Below are positions 39,897 through 49,402 of a stretch of 64,000 nucleotides of DNA, in pieces. Under the pieces are notes generated by a model that saw nothing but the letters and a program-made list of their open reading frames with translations, had not been told where the DNA came from and did no database searches. The DNA is from Micromonospora echinofusca. GTDB taxonomy: Bacteria > Actinomycetota > Actinomycetes > Mycobacteriales > Micromonosporaceae. Within the stretch, counting starts at the first letter, position 1; the number at the start of each line of letters is the position of its first letter. The stretch lies in NCBI RefSeq assembly GCF_900091445.1, contig NZ_LT607733.1:1877501-1941500 (forward strand), in the 5' to 3' direction. The position numbers were made by a program, and so were the translations under genes.

Positions 39897-40198
39897 CTGC
39901 TGACCGTTTGGAACACCGGTTACCGGCACGTGGCTGGCACGGCTGGGCGGTGGGCGCGTGGCTGTCCGGCCCGGCGGCGTACGGCTTACCGCCCCCGGCC
40001 TCTCAGGTCGGGGGTGGCTTGGCGTACCACCGACTTCGGCGCGCCTGGAGTCCAATACCCGATGGCAAGCCGCGAAGCGGCGCGGCAGCGATCGCCCCGC
40101 CCTCGACGGCGGTTGAGCGCCCTGCGATCGTCACGACCTTGCGATCGGCCCTGCACGGCTCCTATCGGGCCATTCGACTGGTAAGCGATCATCGGCTA
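39897..40198. other. no gene recognised
   Basis: 302 bp between the Mrr fragment and the DUF7660-like gene. Reading frames here are short or Arg/Pro-rich. Probably decayed sequence from the lost Mrr 5' part. Confidence 0.5.
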
Positions 40199-40450
40199 AT
40201 GGATCTCAACGACACCGGCGCGGTGAAAAACCGCGAGGATCTGGCGGCCTACGTTCGGGCGCTCGCCGAAGAGTCGGCTACGCCCCCGGACTACTGGGAG
40301 AACGTAGACCTGCCCCGCTACCTCGAAGCTATGTCCTCCTGGATCGGCAGCATGGACGGCTGGGCACGCAATCAGGGTCGGGAGCTACCTGAGCAGCCCA
40401 CGTGGTCACTGGTAGCGGACATCCTGCGGGCGGCCTGCGTCTACGAGTAG
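40199..40450 (+). CDS. DUF7660-like small protein
   Basis: 83 residues from ATG 40199. NREDLAAYVRALAEE...ENVDLPRYLEAMSSWIGSMDGW...QPTWSLVADILRAACVYE fits the DUF7660-type family of short acidic proteins, often seen as orphan immunity-like genes. No clear ribosome site. Function unknown. Confidence 0.55.
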   Translation: MDLNDTGAVKNREDLAAYVRALAEESATPPDYWENVDLPRYLEAMSSWIGSMDGWARNQGRELPEQPTWSLVADILRAACVYE

Positions 40451-41078
40451 CTGTCGGCTCCGCCTGAAAGCTGGATCTGGCTCTGGCACACACTTTATGA
40501 GTGATCTTGATGATGGCCTTCAGCTGGCGTTGACAAATGAGGTGGCCCGTGACCGCGCGAAGTGGGCCACCAAATAGCCAGGCCGTGCAGCACCGATCGT
40601 CCGGCGGACGACCTGCGCCGCATGTCTCGGGAAGTTGGCCCCGCCACAGGCCACGGAGGACCGCTGGTGCCAGATCAACCGGACCGGACATGAGCCAGCC
40701 GACACCCCGCCGGGTGTTCTCGACCGCGCCCGGTCGAGATTGGCGGCTAATGGCCATATCTTGCTCCGACCGTGGCGGGTTCATCCGATGCAGTCCTCGC
40801 GACCGTTCCTTCGCCGTTGCCGAGCAACGCTGGCGGAAGTGGATGATCGAGGAAGACGACTTCTTGAGAACCGACGGCACCCGCGATCGCGCCGACCTCA
40901 CCATCGACACCGCGCGCCGGGGATGATTCCGACTCTGCCCGCCCGGGACGATAGAAGATCGGCATCTACTGGCACGCGTATGCCGCCCGCGCAGCCCGCC
41001 ACCTGGATGGTTATTCGAGTGGTTGTCTGACGGCGCCGGGCGAGCGGCATCCGCCGGCCCTGTGATGGGATACAACGC
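40451..41078. other. no gene recognised
   Basis: 628 bp. A short inverted repeat GGTGGCCC / GGGCCACC (40541-40571) and a 26-codon frame starting at ATG 40497 without a ribosome site are the only structures seen. Mixed codon use in all frames; likely degraded island sequence and the promoter of the following kinase gene. Confidence 0.5.
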
Positions 41079-42068
41079 ATGATCGAATCGCAGGCGCCGA
41101 CGTTGGAGATGCTGTGGGAGCCGCACGACCCTCGCCACGCGCTCGACGAACGGTTCGGCTTCGGCGATTCAGAGTCGGCCGGCCGCTGGGTCGCCGCGAT
41201 GCTGAAGGAGCACTGGGGCGTTCGCATCGACTCCTGCGAGCGAATCGTCATGAGCGGGGGCAACGCGATAGCTTGGGTCGGCACGCCGTCCGGCCGACTG
41301 CTCGCGAAATGGTCGGTAGTGCCCGAGCGTTTTCCGCGTTTGATGGAGACGGCGCGTCTCACGAGCTGGCTCGACGGCCGAGGGCTACCGGTTTCGCCGC
41401 CGGTTCCCGCACGAGAAGGCCGCCTCCAGGTCGAGGTCGACCGTGTCTCGATGAGCCTGCAGCGCGAGATCGTGGGCGACCTCCTCGACACCGCTGATCT
41501 CAACCAGGTGCGGGCGGCCGGACTCATACTCGCCCAATTGCAGGACGCGCTGGCCGCATACCCGGACGCCGATCACCTTCTCGCCCCCGCCGTTTCGTTC
41601 AAGCCGTTGACGGCCCGGGTCACCGACTGGCTCGACTCCCGCGCCGACCATCTGCCGATGGCCGCTCGTGACACGCTGCGCGGGCTGGTCACCAGCGCAC
41701 CGCCCGACCGGCTTCCTCGCCAACTCGTCCATTTCGATATCCGCTCCGCCAACATCTTGTGGGCCCGCGGCGAGGTCGTCGCGATCCTCGACTTCGAGGA
41801 GGCCCAGCATGATCACCGAATCGTCGAGCTAGCCCGCGCGGCGGTCCTGCTCGGCACCCGCTACCACAACTGGGGGCCAGTGTCGGCCGAAGTTCGCGCA
41901 GAGTTCCTTACTGGCTACCAGTCCGAGCGTCCGCTGACTCCGGCCGAGGCGGGCTGGTTGAACATCCTCCTGCTCTGGCAGGCCCTGGCGATGGTGCCGC
42001 CCGGCGACGACCCGACCAGGTGGGGACCGTCGGCCTTGAGTCAGCTGAGCCAGGAAACCGCAAAGTAG
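41079..42068 (+). CDS. aminoglycoside-phosphotransferase-family kinase
   Basis: 329 residues from ATG 41079. Kinase-like fold of the APH/choline kinase group: catalytic loop LVHFDIRSANILW (His-x-Asp...Asn) at about 209-221 and metal-binding VAILDFEEA at about 228-236 (Glu-rich form of the DFD motif). N-terminal LLAKWSVVPERFPRL carries the expected Lys. Could phosphorylate an antibiotic or a small metabolite; substrate cannot be told. Its stop codon lies inside a 19-bp terminator stem. Confidence 0.75.
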   Translation: MIESQAPTLEMLWEPHDPRHALDERFGFGDSESAGRWVAAMLKEHWGVRIDSCERIVMSGGNAIAWVGTPSGRLLAKWSVVPERFPRLMETARLTSWLDGRGLPVSPPVPAREGRLQVEVDRVSMSLQREIVGDLLDTADLNQVRAAGLILAQLQDALAAYPDADHLLAPAVSFKPLTARVTDWLDSRADHLPMAARDTLRGLVTSAPPDRLPRQLVHFDIRSANILWARGEVVAILDFEEAQHDHRIVELARAAVLLGTRYHNWGPVSAEVRAEFLTGYQSERPLTPAEAGWLNILLLWQALAMVPPGDDPTRWGPSALSQLSQETAK

Positions 42069-42110
42069 TTCCGGACGATCGCAGCTCGCACCGTCCGGAA
42101 CTACTTTGCG
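42059..42110 (+). terminator. 19-bp terminator overlapping the kinase stop codon
   Basis: CGCAAAGTAGTTCCGGACG pairs perfectly with 42092-42110; the loop is 14 nt. The TAG stop (42066-42068) is in the left arm. A long, perfect stem ending in a TTT; it may also work in the other direction. Confidence 0.75.
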
Positions 42111-42493
42111 AGCCGCTGGTCAACGCCCTGATCATTGGCTTGGAGCTATGGGGCGCGAGCCGACAAGGTCCGGCTGCCCGGCTGCCAGCACGCGGGGCCC
42201 TGCAACAACTGCCTGCGCTACGCCCTAGTGTGGCGGGAAAGGTCATGCACGCGCTGCGGCAGCCACGCCAACTCACCCTCGACCTGTTCGGTGCCGACAC
42301 CCCGAACGCCGACCAGCACGCCGGATCCGCCTTCCCTCGCCCGCCTCTGTCGTCGACCGCATCGTCCACGCGGCTATCGCCGCCCGATGCTGCAGCCATC
42401 AGGCCGCCCGGGTCCCAAGGTCCGGCCGCTGGCCAGTGCCGGTAACGGTTCCGCTCACAGGGGCGTTAACGGCCAGGCGTAAGACTCGTTGCC
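42111..42493. other. mobilisation region upstream of mobC, candidate oriT
   Basis: 383 bp before the relaxosome genes, without a convincing gene. 42436-42482 contains GGTAACGG...CGTTAACGG...CGTAAGACTCG, short TAACG/CGTTA inverted halves close to the mobC start, where an origin of transfer is expected. A Cys-rich frame (GCQHAGPCNNC...CTRCG) near 42170-42270 is probably chance or remnant. Confidence 0.35.
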
Positions 42494-42913
42494 GTGAGCA
42501 CCGAAGGCAATGTCAGCGCCTCTGGCCAGGGCCGGCACCGGGAGCACCTCAGCCCCGGTCGCTCCCACCGGATCTATCCTCGGCTTTCGGACGAGGAGAA
42601 GGCGCTGGTCGTTGAGGCGGCCCGGCGAGCCGGTCTCACGCCAGCGGGATACACGGCGCAGGTGGTAATCGGCGTAGCGCGCGCAGAAGAGCCGGCCACG
42701 GGCCTTACCGGTGACTTGCGGGAGTTGCAGCGGCAACTGTTCGCCGCCCGCCGCGCAGTGAACATGTTCGGCTCCAACGTCAACCAGGCTGCGGCGGCCG
42801 CGAATGCGACCGGGGAGCTGCCCGGCTGGGCCGTCGAGGCGGTGCAGTTGTGCGCGCACGCCGTCGCCCGCCTCGATCAGGTGACGGCACTGATCGACCG
42901 GCGGTTGCGGTGA
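42494..42913 (+). CDS. mobC: MobC-like relaxosome accessory protein
   Basis: 139 residues from GTG 42494; no ribosome site, perhaps leaderless. After a basic N-terminus, HRIYPRLSDEEKALVVEAARRAGLTPAGYTAQVV is a ribbon-helix-helix-like unit, then LQRQLFAARRAVNMFGSNVNQAAAAAN and LDQVTALIDRRLR, the usual MobC/relaxosome layout. It binds oriT and helps the relaxase. Overlaps the relaxase by 4 nt (GTGA). Confidence 0.75.
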   Translation: MSTEGNVSASGQGRHREHLSPGRSHRIYPRLSDEEKALVVEAARRAGLTPAGYTAQVVIGVARAEEPATGLTGDLRELQRQLFAARRAVNMFGSNVNQAAAAANATGELPGWAVEAVQLCAHAVARLDQVTALIDRRLR

Positions 42914-44388
42914 TCGCACGGGTCCACCGTCGAGGCTGCCGCGTCGGTGGGCTGCTGCGCTACCTGTACGGGCCTGGGAAGCAGGAGGAGCACGTCAATC
43001 CGCGGTTGGTCGCGGCGTGGGACGGTGCTGGGGAGCTGGCCGATCTGGAGCCGGAGATCACCGCCTCGGGTAAGCGGGACTTCCGGAGGTTGACCGCTCT
43101 CCTGGAGGAGCCGGTACGAGCCGGGAACAGGCCGCCGGCAAAGCCGGTGTGGCATTGCTCGATGCGCCTGGCGGCGGAGGACCGCGACCGGGTGCTCACC
43201 GACGGCACCTGGGGGCGCATGGCCCGGGAGATGCTCATCGAAGCGGGACTCGCCACTGAAGCGGATGACCCGGGCCTGCGGTGGGTGGTGGTGCGGCACA
43301 ACGACGACCACGTCCATATCGTCGCGACCCTCGTGCGTGAAGATGGCCGCACGAACTGGGCCCGCAACGACTACCTCAAGTGCGTGAGGGCCACCTACAA
43401 CGTCGCCCGCCGCTACGGCCTGCGCAGGCAGGTACCTCCGGCCGACCGCACCGCACACCGGAGGCCTCACCCGGTGGAGGTCAACAAGGCCCGCCGCAAG
43501 GGCTGGAGCGACACCCCTCGCGACGAGTTGCGACGGCGGGTCCGCACCGCCGTCGCCGCCGCCGGCAGCGAGCTGGAGTTCCTCGACCGGCTGCGGGAGG
43601 CAGGGGTGCTGATCAGAGTGCGTCGCAGCACCGTCAACGCCGATGAGATCACCGGCTACGCCGTCGCCCTGCCTGGCGCGGGCACCAGTGACGGGCAACC
43701 GGTGTGGTACTCCGGTGGGCGCCTCGCACCCGATCTGACCCTGCCGAAGCTGCGCCGCCGGTGGGGCGGCCCGCCGCCGGCCGTCGGCCTACCGTCGGGA
43801 GGTCGGGTCACGGCCCGCGCCCAAGCCTTACGCGACGCCGCCAGCGTCACCCAGGTCGCGGCTGAAGAAATCCGCCGCAGCGCCCGTGAGGATCCCGCGA
43901 CGGCCCAGGCCGCCGCTACCGCCGCAGCCGATCTGGTCACCAGCCTGGCGTACGCGAGGGAAGGCAGCCTGCGTGGGCCACTGCACCGGGCGGCGGAGGT
44001 GTTCGACCGCGCCGCACGCGACATCTACGGGCGGGCCGCGCGCACGATGTCCCTGTCGTACGAGCTACGAGCGATGTCGCGGCTGGTGGCGCTCATGGGC
44101 CGCATCGCCGCAGACGAGGACTCGGTCGCCGCGATGACGCTGGTGCTCGACATGGCCCGGCTTGCCGACGCGCTGGAGCACCTCCGCACTGCCCAGCAGC
44201 GACTGCACCAGGCGAAGGCAGCCCGGGATGCGGCCCGGCAACTCCGGGCCCTCTCCGCCGGCGGGCAGCGGCCGGTAACGACGCTGCTCACCGTGGCGGC
44301 AACGCCCATCCCGACAGTGGACAGTGCCCGCCGCACACCGCGGGCCGGTAACGGAAGGAGCCAGAATGATGCATCCGCAGCACGATGA
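42910..44388 (+). CDS. relaxase (MOBP-type mobilisation nuclease)
   Basis: 492 residues from GTG 42910. N-terminal relaxase domain: GLLRYLYGPGK at 14-24 and the metal triad motif RHNDDHVHIVATLV (His130 to His136), with nearby VW HCSMRL. It would nick oriT and pilot the strand. The C-terminal half is helical with Ala/Arg repeats and no helicase motif. Followed 23 nt inside its end by the next gene start. Operon mobC-relaxase-helper-DUF4913. Confidence 0.8.
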   Translation: MIARVHRRGCRVGGLLRYLYGPGKQEEHVNPRLVAAWDGAGELADLEPEITASGKRDFRRLTALLEEPVRAGNRPPAKPVWHCSMRLAAEDRDRVLTDGTWGRMAREMLIEAGLATEADDPGLRWVVVRHNDDHVHIVATLVREDGRTNWARNDYLKCVRATYNVARRYGLRRQVPPADRTAHRRPHPVEVNKARRKGWSDTPRDELRRRVRTAVAAAGSELEFLDRLREAGVLIRVRRSTVNADEITGYAVALPGAGTSDGQPVWYSGGRLAPDLTLPKLRRRWGGPPPAVGLPSGGRVTARAQALRDAASVTQVAAEEIRRSAREDPATAQAAATAAADLVTSLAYAREGSLRGPLHRAAEVFDRAARDIYGRAARTMSLSYELRAMSRLVALMGRIAADEDSVAAMTLVLDMARLADALEHLRTAQQRLHQAKAARDAARQLRALSAGGQRPVTTLLTVAATPIPTVDSARRTPRAGNGRSQNDASAAR

Positions 44389-45436
44389 CCCGGTCGACGA
44401 GGCCAGACAGAAGGCGATGCAGTTCTTCGGCGTCGTTTCCACCCTCAGCGAAGCCGTCGCCCGCTTCGCTGCAGTGGGCATCCAGCGCAAGGCCGCCGAG
44501 GAGGAACGCGCCGCTGGCCGGGAGCGGGCCGCCGAGGCAGCCAGCCGCGAGGCCGACCGGCTCGGCGACTCCGTTCGCGCCGACCGGGAGCGACTCGCCC
44601 GCCGAGTCGACGGCTCGTGGCTGAAGGACGCCACCCTCACCGAGGTGGCCCAGCTATGGCGTACCGCGACGGTGCACGCCGCCGCCGGCGACCCCGTCGC
44701 GCAGAAGCTCGCGGGGCTCGCACTGGACCGCCTGGGCGAGCTGCACCCGCAGTGGCGGGCCGCGTACGACCGGCAGCGGGCGGCCGGAAAGTCCGCCCCC
44801 GACGCCGCCCGCGCCGCAGCCCACGAGGTCTGGGAGAGCGAATCGACGAGGGCCGGCGCCAGCGGCAGGCCGGCGCGACCGCACGGTGGCCCCGAGGCCC
44901 CGAAGCTGCGCGCCGGCGCAAACGGGAAGGCGCTACCCGCCGGTGGGCAGGCGCTCAACGACTTGGACGCCGCCGTACGCGCTGAAGCAGTGCGGCTGAT
45001 CGCCGACGTCAGCCCCGAGGCGCTGGACCGGCTCCAGCGTGACCTGCGCGCCAGCGGCCGGGCGCCAGCGGCGGACAGCCTCGGACTGGCACGCCAGTAC
45101 GTGAGTCAGGCCCGCAAGGCAGGCGCACTGACGCCGGTGGTCGCCAATGCCATCGACCGCGACCTGCTGGCACGCGCGGACGAGGATCCGGCGCAGGCCC
45201 GCACCGTCGCCGGGACGCCGGACCACCCGCGCACCGCAGTCGACGAGCACACCGAGAGGCACGTTGTTGCCACGGGGCATTACGGATCGGCCAGCCACGA
45301 CCAAGCCGTAGCCCAGCAGCGCCGCCTCGGCAGTACCTTCGCTCCGCTGGTCGTCGGCGCAAAGGTGGACCCCCTCGTGGCCGCCAAGCGGCCGGCGACC
45401 GTGGTATCGAAGCGGGTCCGGGCGGTGACCCGATGA
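44366..45436 (+). CDS. helical relaxosome-linked protein
   Basis: 356 residues from ATG 44366 (GGAAGGAG upstream), 23 nt inside the relaxase end. Charged helix at 30-90 (KAAEEERAAGRERAAEAASREADRLGD), several Ala-rich helical segments and a basic C-terminal end. Position between relaxase and DUF4913 is conserved on similar actinomycete elements. Function unknown; probably aids transfer. Confidence 0.6.
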   Translation: MMHPQHDDPVDEARQKAMQFFGVVSTLSEAVARFAAVGIQRKAAEEERAAGRERAAEAASREADRLGDSVRADRERLARRVDGSWLKDATLTEVAQLWRTATVHAAAGDPVAQKLAGLALDRLGELHPQWRAAYDRQRAAGKSAPDAARAAAHEVWESESTRAGASGRPARPHGGPEAPKLRAGANGKALPAGGQALNDLDAAVRAEAVRLIADVSPEALDRLQRDLRASGRAPAADSLGLARQYVSQARKAGALTPVVANAIDRDLLARADEDPAQARTVAGTPDHPRTAVDEHTERHVVATGHYGSASHDQAVAQQRRLGSTFAPLVVGAKVDPLVAAKRPATVVSKRVRAVTR

Positions 45437-45948
45437 CTAGCGTGGAAACCTCAAGTCCCTCCGGCGAGGTGGACGGGACGACAGAGGATCTCGCAGCCCA
45501 AGTTGCGCTGTTGACCAGGCAGGTCGCCGAACTTCAGCAGGTTCTCGCCGACCGCGCGGTCAGCGGTGGCGGGCAGGGGCAGCCACCGCTGTACGCGACT
45601 GTCGAGGAGTGGGTCCGCGACTACCTCCTGCCGGGATTTCCCCGGCCGGTTGGCGAGGTCGGGCTGGTGCGGTGGCACTGGTGCGAGCAGTGGTGGCGCC
45701 ACGACGAAGCCGTGACCCGGCTGACCGCCTTGTGGTACGGCTGGGAACACGCTCGGCTCGAGATGACTGGCATGCTCGGCTGGCTGCGTGAACTGGACCA
45801 CCACCTACCGATGCTGCTCGGCCCCGACGGCCCGTTCCGCTCCTGCGCCCCCGGCATCGACGGCAGCGCCGCCCGACACAAGGCCCCCACCGTTGCCGCC
45901 TTCGAGCAAGCACCAAAGCAGTGGTGGGACTGGTGGGATACCAAGTAG
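45433..45948 (+). CDS. DUF4913 protein
   Basis: 171 residues from ATG 45433 (ATGA overlap). Coiled-coil start (LAAQVALLTRQVAELQQVLADRA) and a Trp-rich DUF4913 domain: YATVEEWVRDYLLPGFPRP, WHWCEQWWRHDEAVTRLTALWYGWEHAR. DUF4913 genes mark actinomycete plasmids and ICEs near relaxase genes. Role unknown; last gene of the mobilisation operon. Confidence 0.8.
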   Translation: MTSVETSSPSGEVDGTTEDLAAQVALLTRQVAELQQVLADRAVSGGGQGQPPLYATVEEWVRDYLLPGFPRPVGEVGLVRWHWCEQWWRHDEAVTRLTALWYGWEHARLEMTGMLGWLRELDHHLPMLLGPDGPFRSCAPGIDGSAARHKAPTVAAFEQAPKQWWDWWDTK

Positions 45949-46255
45949 GCGCGGCGGCCGGACCTGTCCGCTGGTCCTCGGCACTCGTCCTGGCGGCACG
46001 GAACTGGGGGTCGAACGGTCGACTCCGGGCACGTCCTCGGCCGTCTATGGTCGATCAGTCCACGTTCCGGAGGTAGCGCCATGCGCTGCCACCCTTGGCT
46101 ACAGGAGGGCCGGCTCAGGCTCTTCTCTCAACGTGGCTCCGATCAGACGGCAGACGACCCTAACGCCGCCCAGGACGAACCCACCTCGGCATGATCGACT
46201 TACTCGCCTCGGCGGATGGGTCGGCGCACCCCATGCTGGCCTCGCATAGTAGAGA
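45949..46255. other. no gene recognised
   Basis: 307 bp between DUF4913 and the HEAT-repeat gene. Short frames only. Presumably contains the promoter of the HEAT gene. Confidence 0.5.
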
Positions 46256-47473
46256 ATGCCGCACGTGCAACTTGACCTGAACAGCGTCGACTGGGCGTCG
46301 TTGACGCACGCATACGGAAGCGCCGAGGACGTCCCCGACCTCATCCGTGACCTACGGTCACCCGACGGCGAGGTCCGCAGCGCGGCGATGTACGAGTTGT
46401 ACGGCAACATCTTCCATCAGGGCAGCCGCTACGAGGCCAGCGCATACGCAGTCTGGTTCCTGCTGGAGCTGGTGGCCGACCCCACCACGCCGGCCCGGCA
46501 CGAGGTCATTCACCTGCTCTCCAGTCTTGCTGTCGGTTACGGGCAGTACCACATGGCCACCGGCTTTCCGGTCGTCGAGATGCGCAACGCCGTGGCCCAG
46601 GTCCCCGAGGAGACCTGGCAGCGCTGGTCGCGGACGATGAAGAACTGGTACGACGTCGTCAGCACAGGGCAGAGACAGCCCATCCCGCTGGCCAAGGCCG
46701 AGCGGCGCCTCTTGGAGACCAGGCACAAGCTCGCCGCGTACGACGCCGTCCGCGCCGGCGTCCCGGTGCTGCTGAAATGTCTGGCTGACTCCGACGCCGA
46801 GGTGGCAGGCGAAGCGATCCAAGCTTTGGCCTGGTTCCCGGAAGAGATGGCCTCCATCCGCCCCCGCCTCATCGAAATCGCCTCCGACGACCAGCAGCCA
46901 GTGCGGATGGCGGGAGCCGCGCTCGTCGCCCTGGGACTGGTCGGCGGCGCGTGTACACAGGAGGTAACGGACCTTCTCGACAGACAGCTTGGAAGCGCAG
47001 ATCCCCACCTGAGATGGTCAGCTGCTCTGGCGTGGGCGCTCCTGGCAGGGGAAGGGGCGCCGGACTCGGTGGTAGCCGAACTCCGCTCATGGGCGATCCT
47101 CCGGAAGCGGAACACCGAGCAGACTGTCTGGGAAGTGCACCCCGCCCATCTCGCACTCGAAGTGCTCGACCGCGTCGCCGAGCCGATGGCCGAGCAGGTG
47201 CGTGCGGACCTCGTCGCCGCGGTACTGGCCGAGCAACCCACATCCAACTGGCACAACCACTTCAACGTGGTGCTGGACTACGCGTTCCCGCACATGGAGC
47301 CGGACCACGGCCACAGCTTCCAGGAACTGACGGCGGCACAACGGGCAGTGGTCCTCTGGCTCACACAGAATCCACACGTGTTCGGCCCGTCGGGCCCGGA
47401 CGGCCCGCTCCGCCAACACGGCCTGCCGACAACCTACGAGGCGCTGCGCGCCTACGCTGGCGGGGACGGGTAG
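46256..47473 (+). CDS. HEAT-repeat protein
   Basis: 405 residues from ATG 46256. Four to five ARM/HEAT-like helix pairs are readable: DVPDLIRDLRSPDGEVRSAAMYELYG, AGVPVLLKCLADSDAEVAGEAIQALAWFPE, ASDDQQPVRMAGAALVALGLVGG, LLDRQLGSADPHLRWSAALAWALLA. No catalytic domain. A protein-binding scaffold; common as accessory genes on actinomycete islands. No clear partner in the window. Confidence 0.7.
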   Translation: MPHVQLDLNSVDWASLTHAYGSAEDVPDLIRDLRSPDGEVRSAAMYELYGNIFHQGSRYEASAYAVWFLLELVADPTTPARHEVIHLLSSLAVGYGQYHMATGFPVVEMRNAVAQVPEETWQRWSRTMKNWYDVVSTGQRQPIPLAKAERRLLETRHKLAAYDAVRAGVPVLLKCLADSDAEVAGEAIQALAWFPEEMASIRPRLIEIASDDQQPVRMAGAALVALGLVGGACTQEVTDLLDRQLGSADPHLRWSAALAWALLAGEGAPDSVVAELRSWAILRKRNTEQTVWEVHPAHLALEVLDRVAEPMAEQVRADLVAAVLAEQPTSNWHNHFNVVLDYAFPHMEPDHGHSFQELTAAQRAVVLWLTQNPHVFGPSGPDGPLRQHGLPTTYEALRAYAGGDG

Positions 47474-47609
47474 CCAACACAACACGTGGACGGCCGTAGG
47501 CCCGTGATGCGGCACGCGTCGTTCGGATCGGCGGCGCTCTCCGGCTATGGCGTTGCACTCAAACAGCCAGCCGTGGTGCACCCGTGGCGCGCAGGCTATC
47601 GTCCGCTGC

Positions 47610-48053
47610 ATGAGTGAGACCCCGCTGTCCGATGTCATGTCGGAGCACGCGGAAGCCAAGACACCAGAGAGCTACGAGCGCTTCCTCAGGCTGTTCCGGG
47701 CCTCCACGGTCGGCATTGTGGCCACCGGGGTGCCCGCTGATGCCGCGCACGGGCATTTCGCTGGCGGCAACCTTGGTGCGGGCAGGACTACTCACGGCGA
47801 CGGACGGCTACGTGTGCTGGCGTACGCCGATCCCGAAGCGGCCCTACGGAACTTTGGTCCCCGGTTCAACGCGGGCGTGTCCGGTGAGGTTCTCCTCCAG
47901 ATGGCCGCGGCCGACCCCGATTGTGAGGGCGTGCTCGTCAACAGCGCCATCTGCGAGATCAGCTTGGTCGTTAGCAAGCCAACCGCCCAGTCCCTGATGA
48001 CGCCAGCCACCACCGAAGCGCCCGGACCGCGGCCTTTGTGGAAACGCCGTTAG
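47610..48053 (+). CDS. SseB-like protein
   Basis: 147 residues from ATG 47610. Part of the chain (SYERFLRLFRASTVGIVATG..., LRVLAYADPEAALRNFGPRFNAGVSGEVLLQMAAADPDCEGVLVNSA) resembles SseB-type N-terminal domains seen in Streptomyces. Function unknown. The longer frame back to 47547 lacks a ribosome site. Confidence 0.5.
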   Translation: MSETPLSDVMSEHAEAKTPESYERFLRLFRASTVGIVATGVPADAAHGHFAGGNLGAGRTTHGDGRLRVLAYADPEAALRNFGPRFNAGVSGEVLLQMAAADPDCEGVLVNSAICEISLVVSKPTAQSLMTPATTEAPGPRPLWKRR

Positions 48054-48195
48054 AGCCGATATCGCGACTTCAGGCAGCACCCTCATCTCGACAGTTCCGG
48101 ATGGCGAGCGGCAGCTCCAGCCGTCACGCTGCGTGCCGCGCGGATCGCGGCAGATCCGGATGCCGGTTCGGGCGCTGTCAGTGACTCCTGTCGGG

Positions 48196-49083
48196 TCAGG
48201 AGCAGTCGAATCGGTGGTCGTGGGGACGCTCTGGACATGATGTGCAGACGAAGATGTAGACGCCGCCGGCGTCGCCGAGCATCAATCCTGCCGGGTTCTG
48301 AAGCGACCGCCACGGATGGTCGTCCGGGCTGTCGAAGCCCCATCCGATGATTGCGGGCCGGTCCTCCAGCGGGACCCAACGTCGTTCGTCGCCCCGGCTG
48401 AACTCCCAGGTGGCGATGGTGAGCAGATGCTCCATCCGAACCCCGCACATGCAAACCGGCCAGTCAGGCGACTGCGTCCAGCCGGGGTAGCCGCCGACCT
48501 TGATCCCGGAAGCGACCGCCAGGTCGGTGTCGTACTCCCAGCCGTGGTCAGCCTCGACCCGGCGCGCCGCTTCCTGGATCTGCGACCACACCTCATGCGG
48601 CAGGTCGTACGACGGGTACTCGACGACCCGCTCGGGATCGACGACGCACGCGTCGGGCACATACCACGCTTCGGCGTCCTCGTGTGGCGTGGGCATCGCC
48701 GCCAGTCGGGGTCCGATCGTTGATCGTCGCCGCCAGCGCAAGCGCGGAAGCGGAGCACTCCAGGGATCATGGTCAAAGGGGCACCACAGCACCTGCAGCA
48801 CGTCCGAGCCCTCTGGGAATGGCAGCTCAGGCACATCGTCGGCGAGCAGTTGCAGGACCGGCACGAGTGGCACCCCAGCCTCGGCGGGATGATCGTCCAG
48901 AACTTCACCGTCACAGGTTGGCCAGGGCTCGTTCGCCGGCCACAGCAGCGACCCGCCCACGGAGCTCTGCTCGACCGACGGCGAGCCCTTGCGTGGATGC
49001 AGCCGGATGGTCGTCCGCGCGAACGCACGCAACTGCGGGAAGACCGCGTCCATATCGATCGGAGCCAGCGGGGTGGTGTGCAC
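48196..49083 (-). CDS. DUF1963 (YwqG-like) protein
   Basis: 295 residues, start GTG 49083 (ATG 49053 is an alternative). GGSLLWPANEPWPTCDG, VPVLQLLADDVPELPFPEGSDVLQVLWCPFDHD, KVGGYPGWTQSPDWPVCMCG and the LMLGDAGGVYIFVC end match the DUF1963 family. Cys-rich at the end. Function not established; often found singly on islands. Confidence 0.75.
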   Translation of the reverse strand: MHTTPLAPIDMDAVFPQLRAFARTTIRLHPRKGSPSVEQSSVGGSLLWPANEPWPTCDGEVLDDHPAEAGVPLVPVLQLLADDVPELPFPEGSDVLQVLWCPFDHDPWSAPLPRLRWRRRSTIGPRLAAMPTPHEDAEAWYVPDACVVDPERVVEYPSYDLPHEVWSQIQEAARRVEADHGWEYDTDLAVASGIKVGGYPGWTQSPDWPVCMCGVRMEHLLTIATWEFSRGDERRWVPLEDRPAIIGWGFDSPDDHPWRSLQNPAGLMLGDAGGVYIFVCTSCPERPHDHRFDCS

Positions 49084-49168
49084 GGCCGAGATCGTACGGG
49101 CAAGCAGCGTCCCGTCTCTCAGAACGCCTCGCTGGCAAGCGCGATCGGCGGCAGATGTGCGCAGCTGA

Positions 49169-49360
49169 TCAACCGACTTCGTCTCGCTGTCTGAGCCATT
49201 GACGCACTGCCGTAAGGTCGGCGCCGGTCAGTTCCACCGTCACGGTCGTCCACGCTCGGTCGAGGGCCCTGGCCACCGCTGGCGGCAGCGGGACGAGGAG
49301 GAAGAGGACTTTGTCTCCCTTGCCGCGCAAGACGCGTTGGCTGTGTTCCTCGCCGAGGTC
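49169..49360 (-). pseudogene. tyrosine integrase fragment
   Basis: DLGEEHSQRVLRGKGDKVLFLLVPLPPAVARALDRA (about 36 residues, partly altered) is the GKGxKxRxVPLPP segment around the catalytic Lys of tyrosine integrases. There is no Arg, His or Tyr part on either side, so this is a remnant of an earlier integration event. Confidence 0.55.
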
Positions 49361-49402
49361 GCCGGCGCTCACGGCACACCTGTCAAATAGGGAACACCTT
49401 CG

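Noticed and set aside
40497..40577. 26-codon reading frame
   Set aside because: No ribosome site, no promoter and includes an inverted repeat; cannot be told from chance.
47547..47609. Extended N-terminus for the SseB-like protein
   Set aside because: No ribosome site and the extension does not resemble the family; ATG 47610 is preferred.
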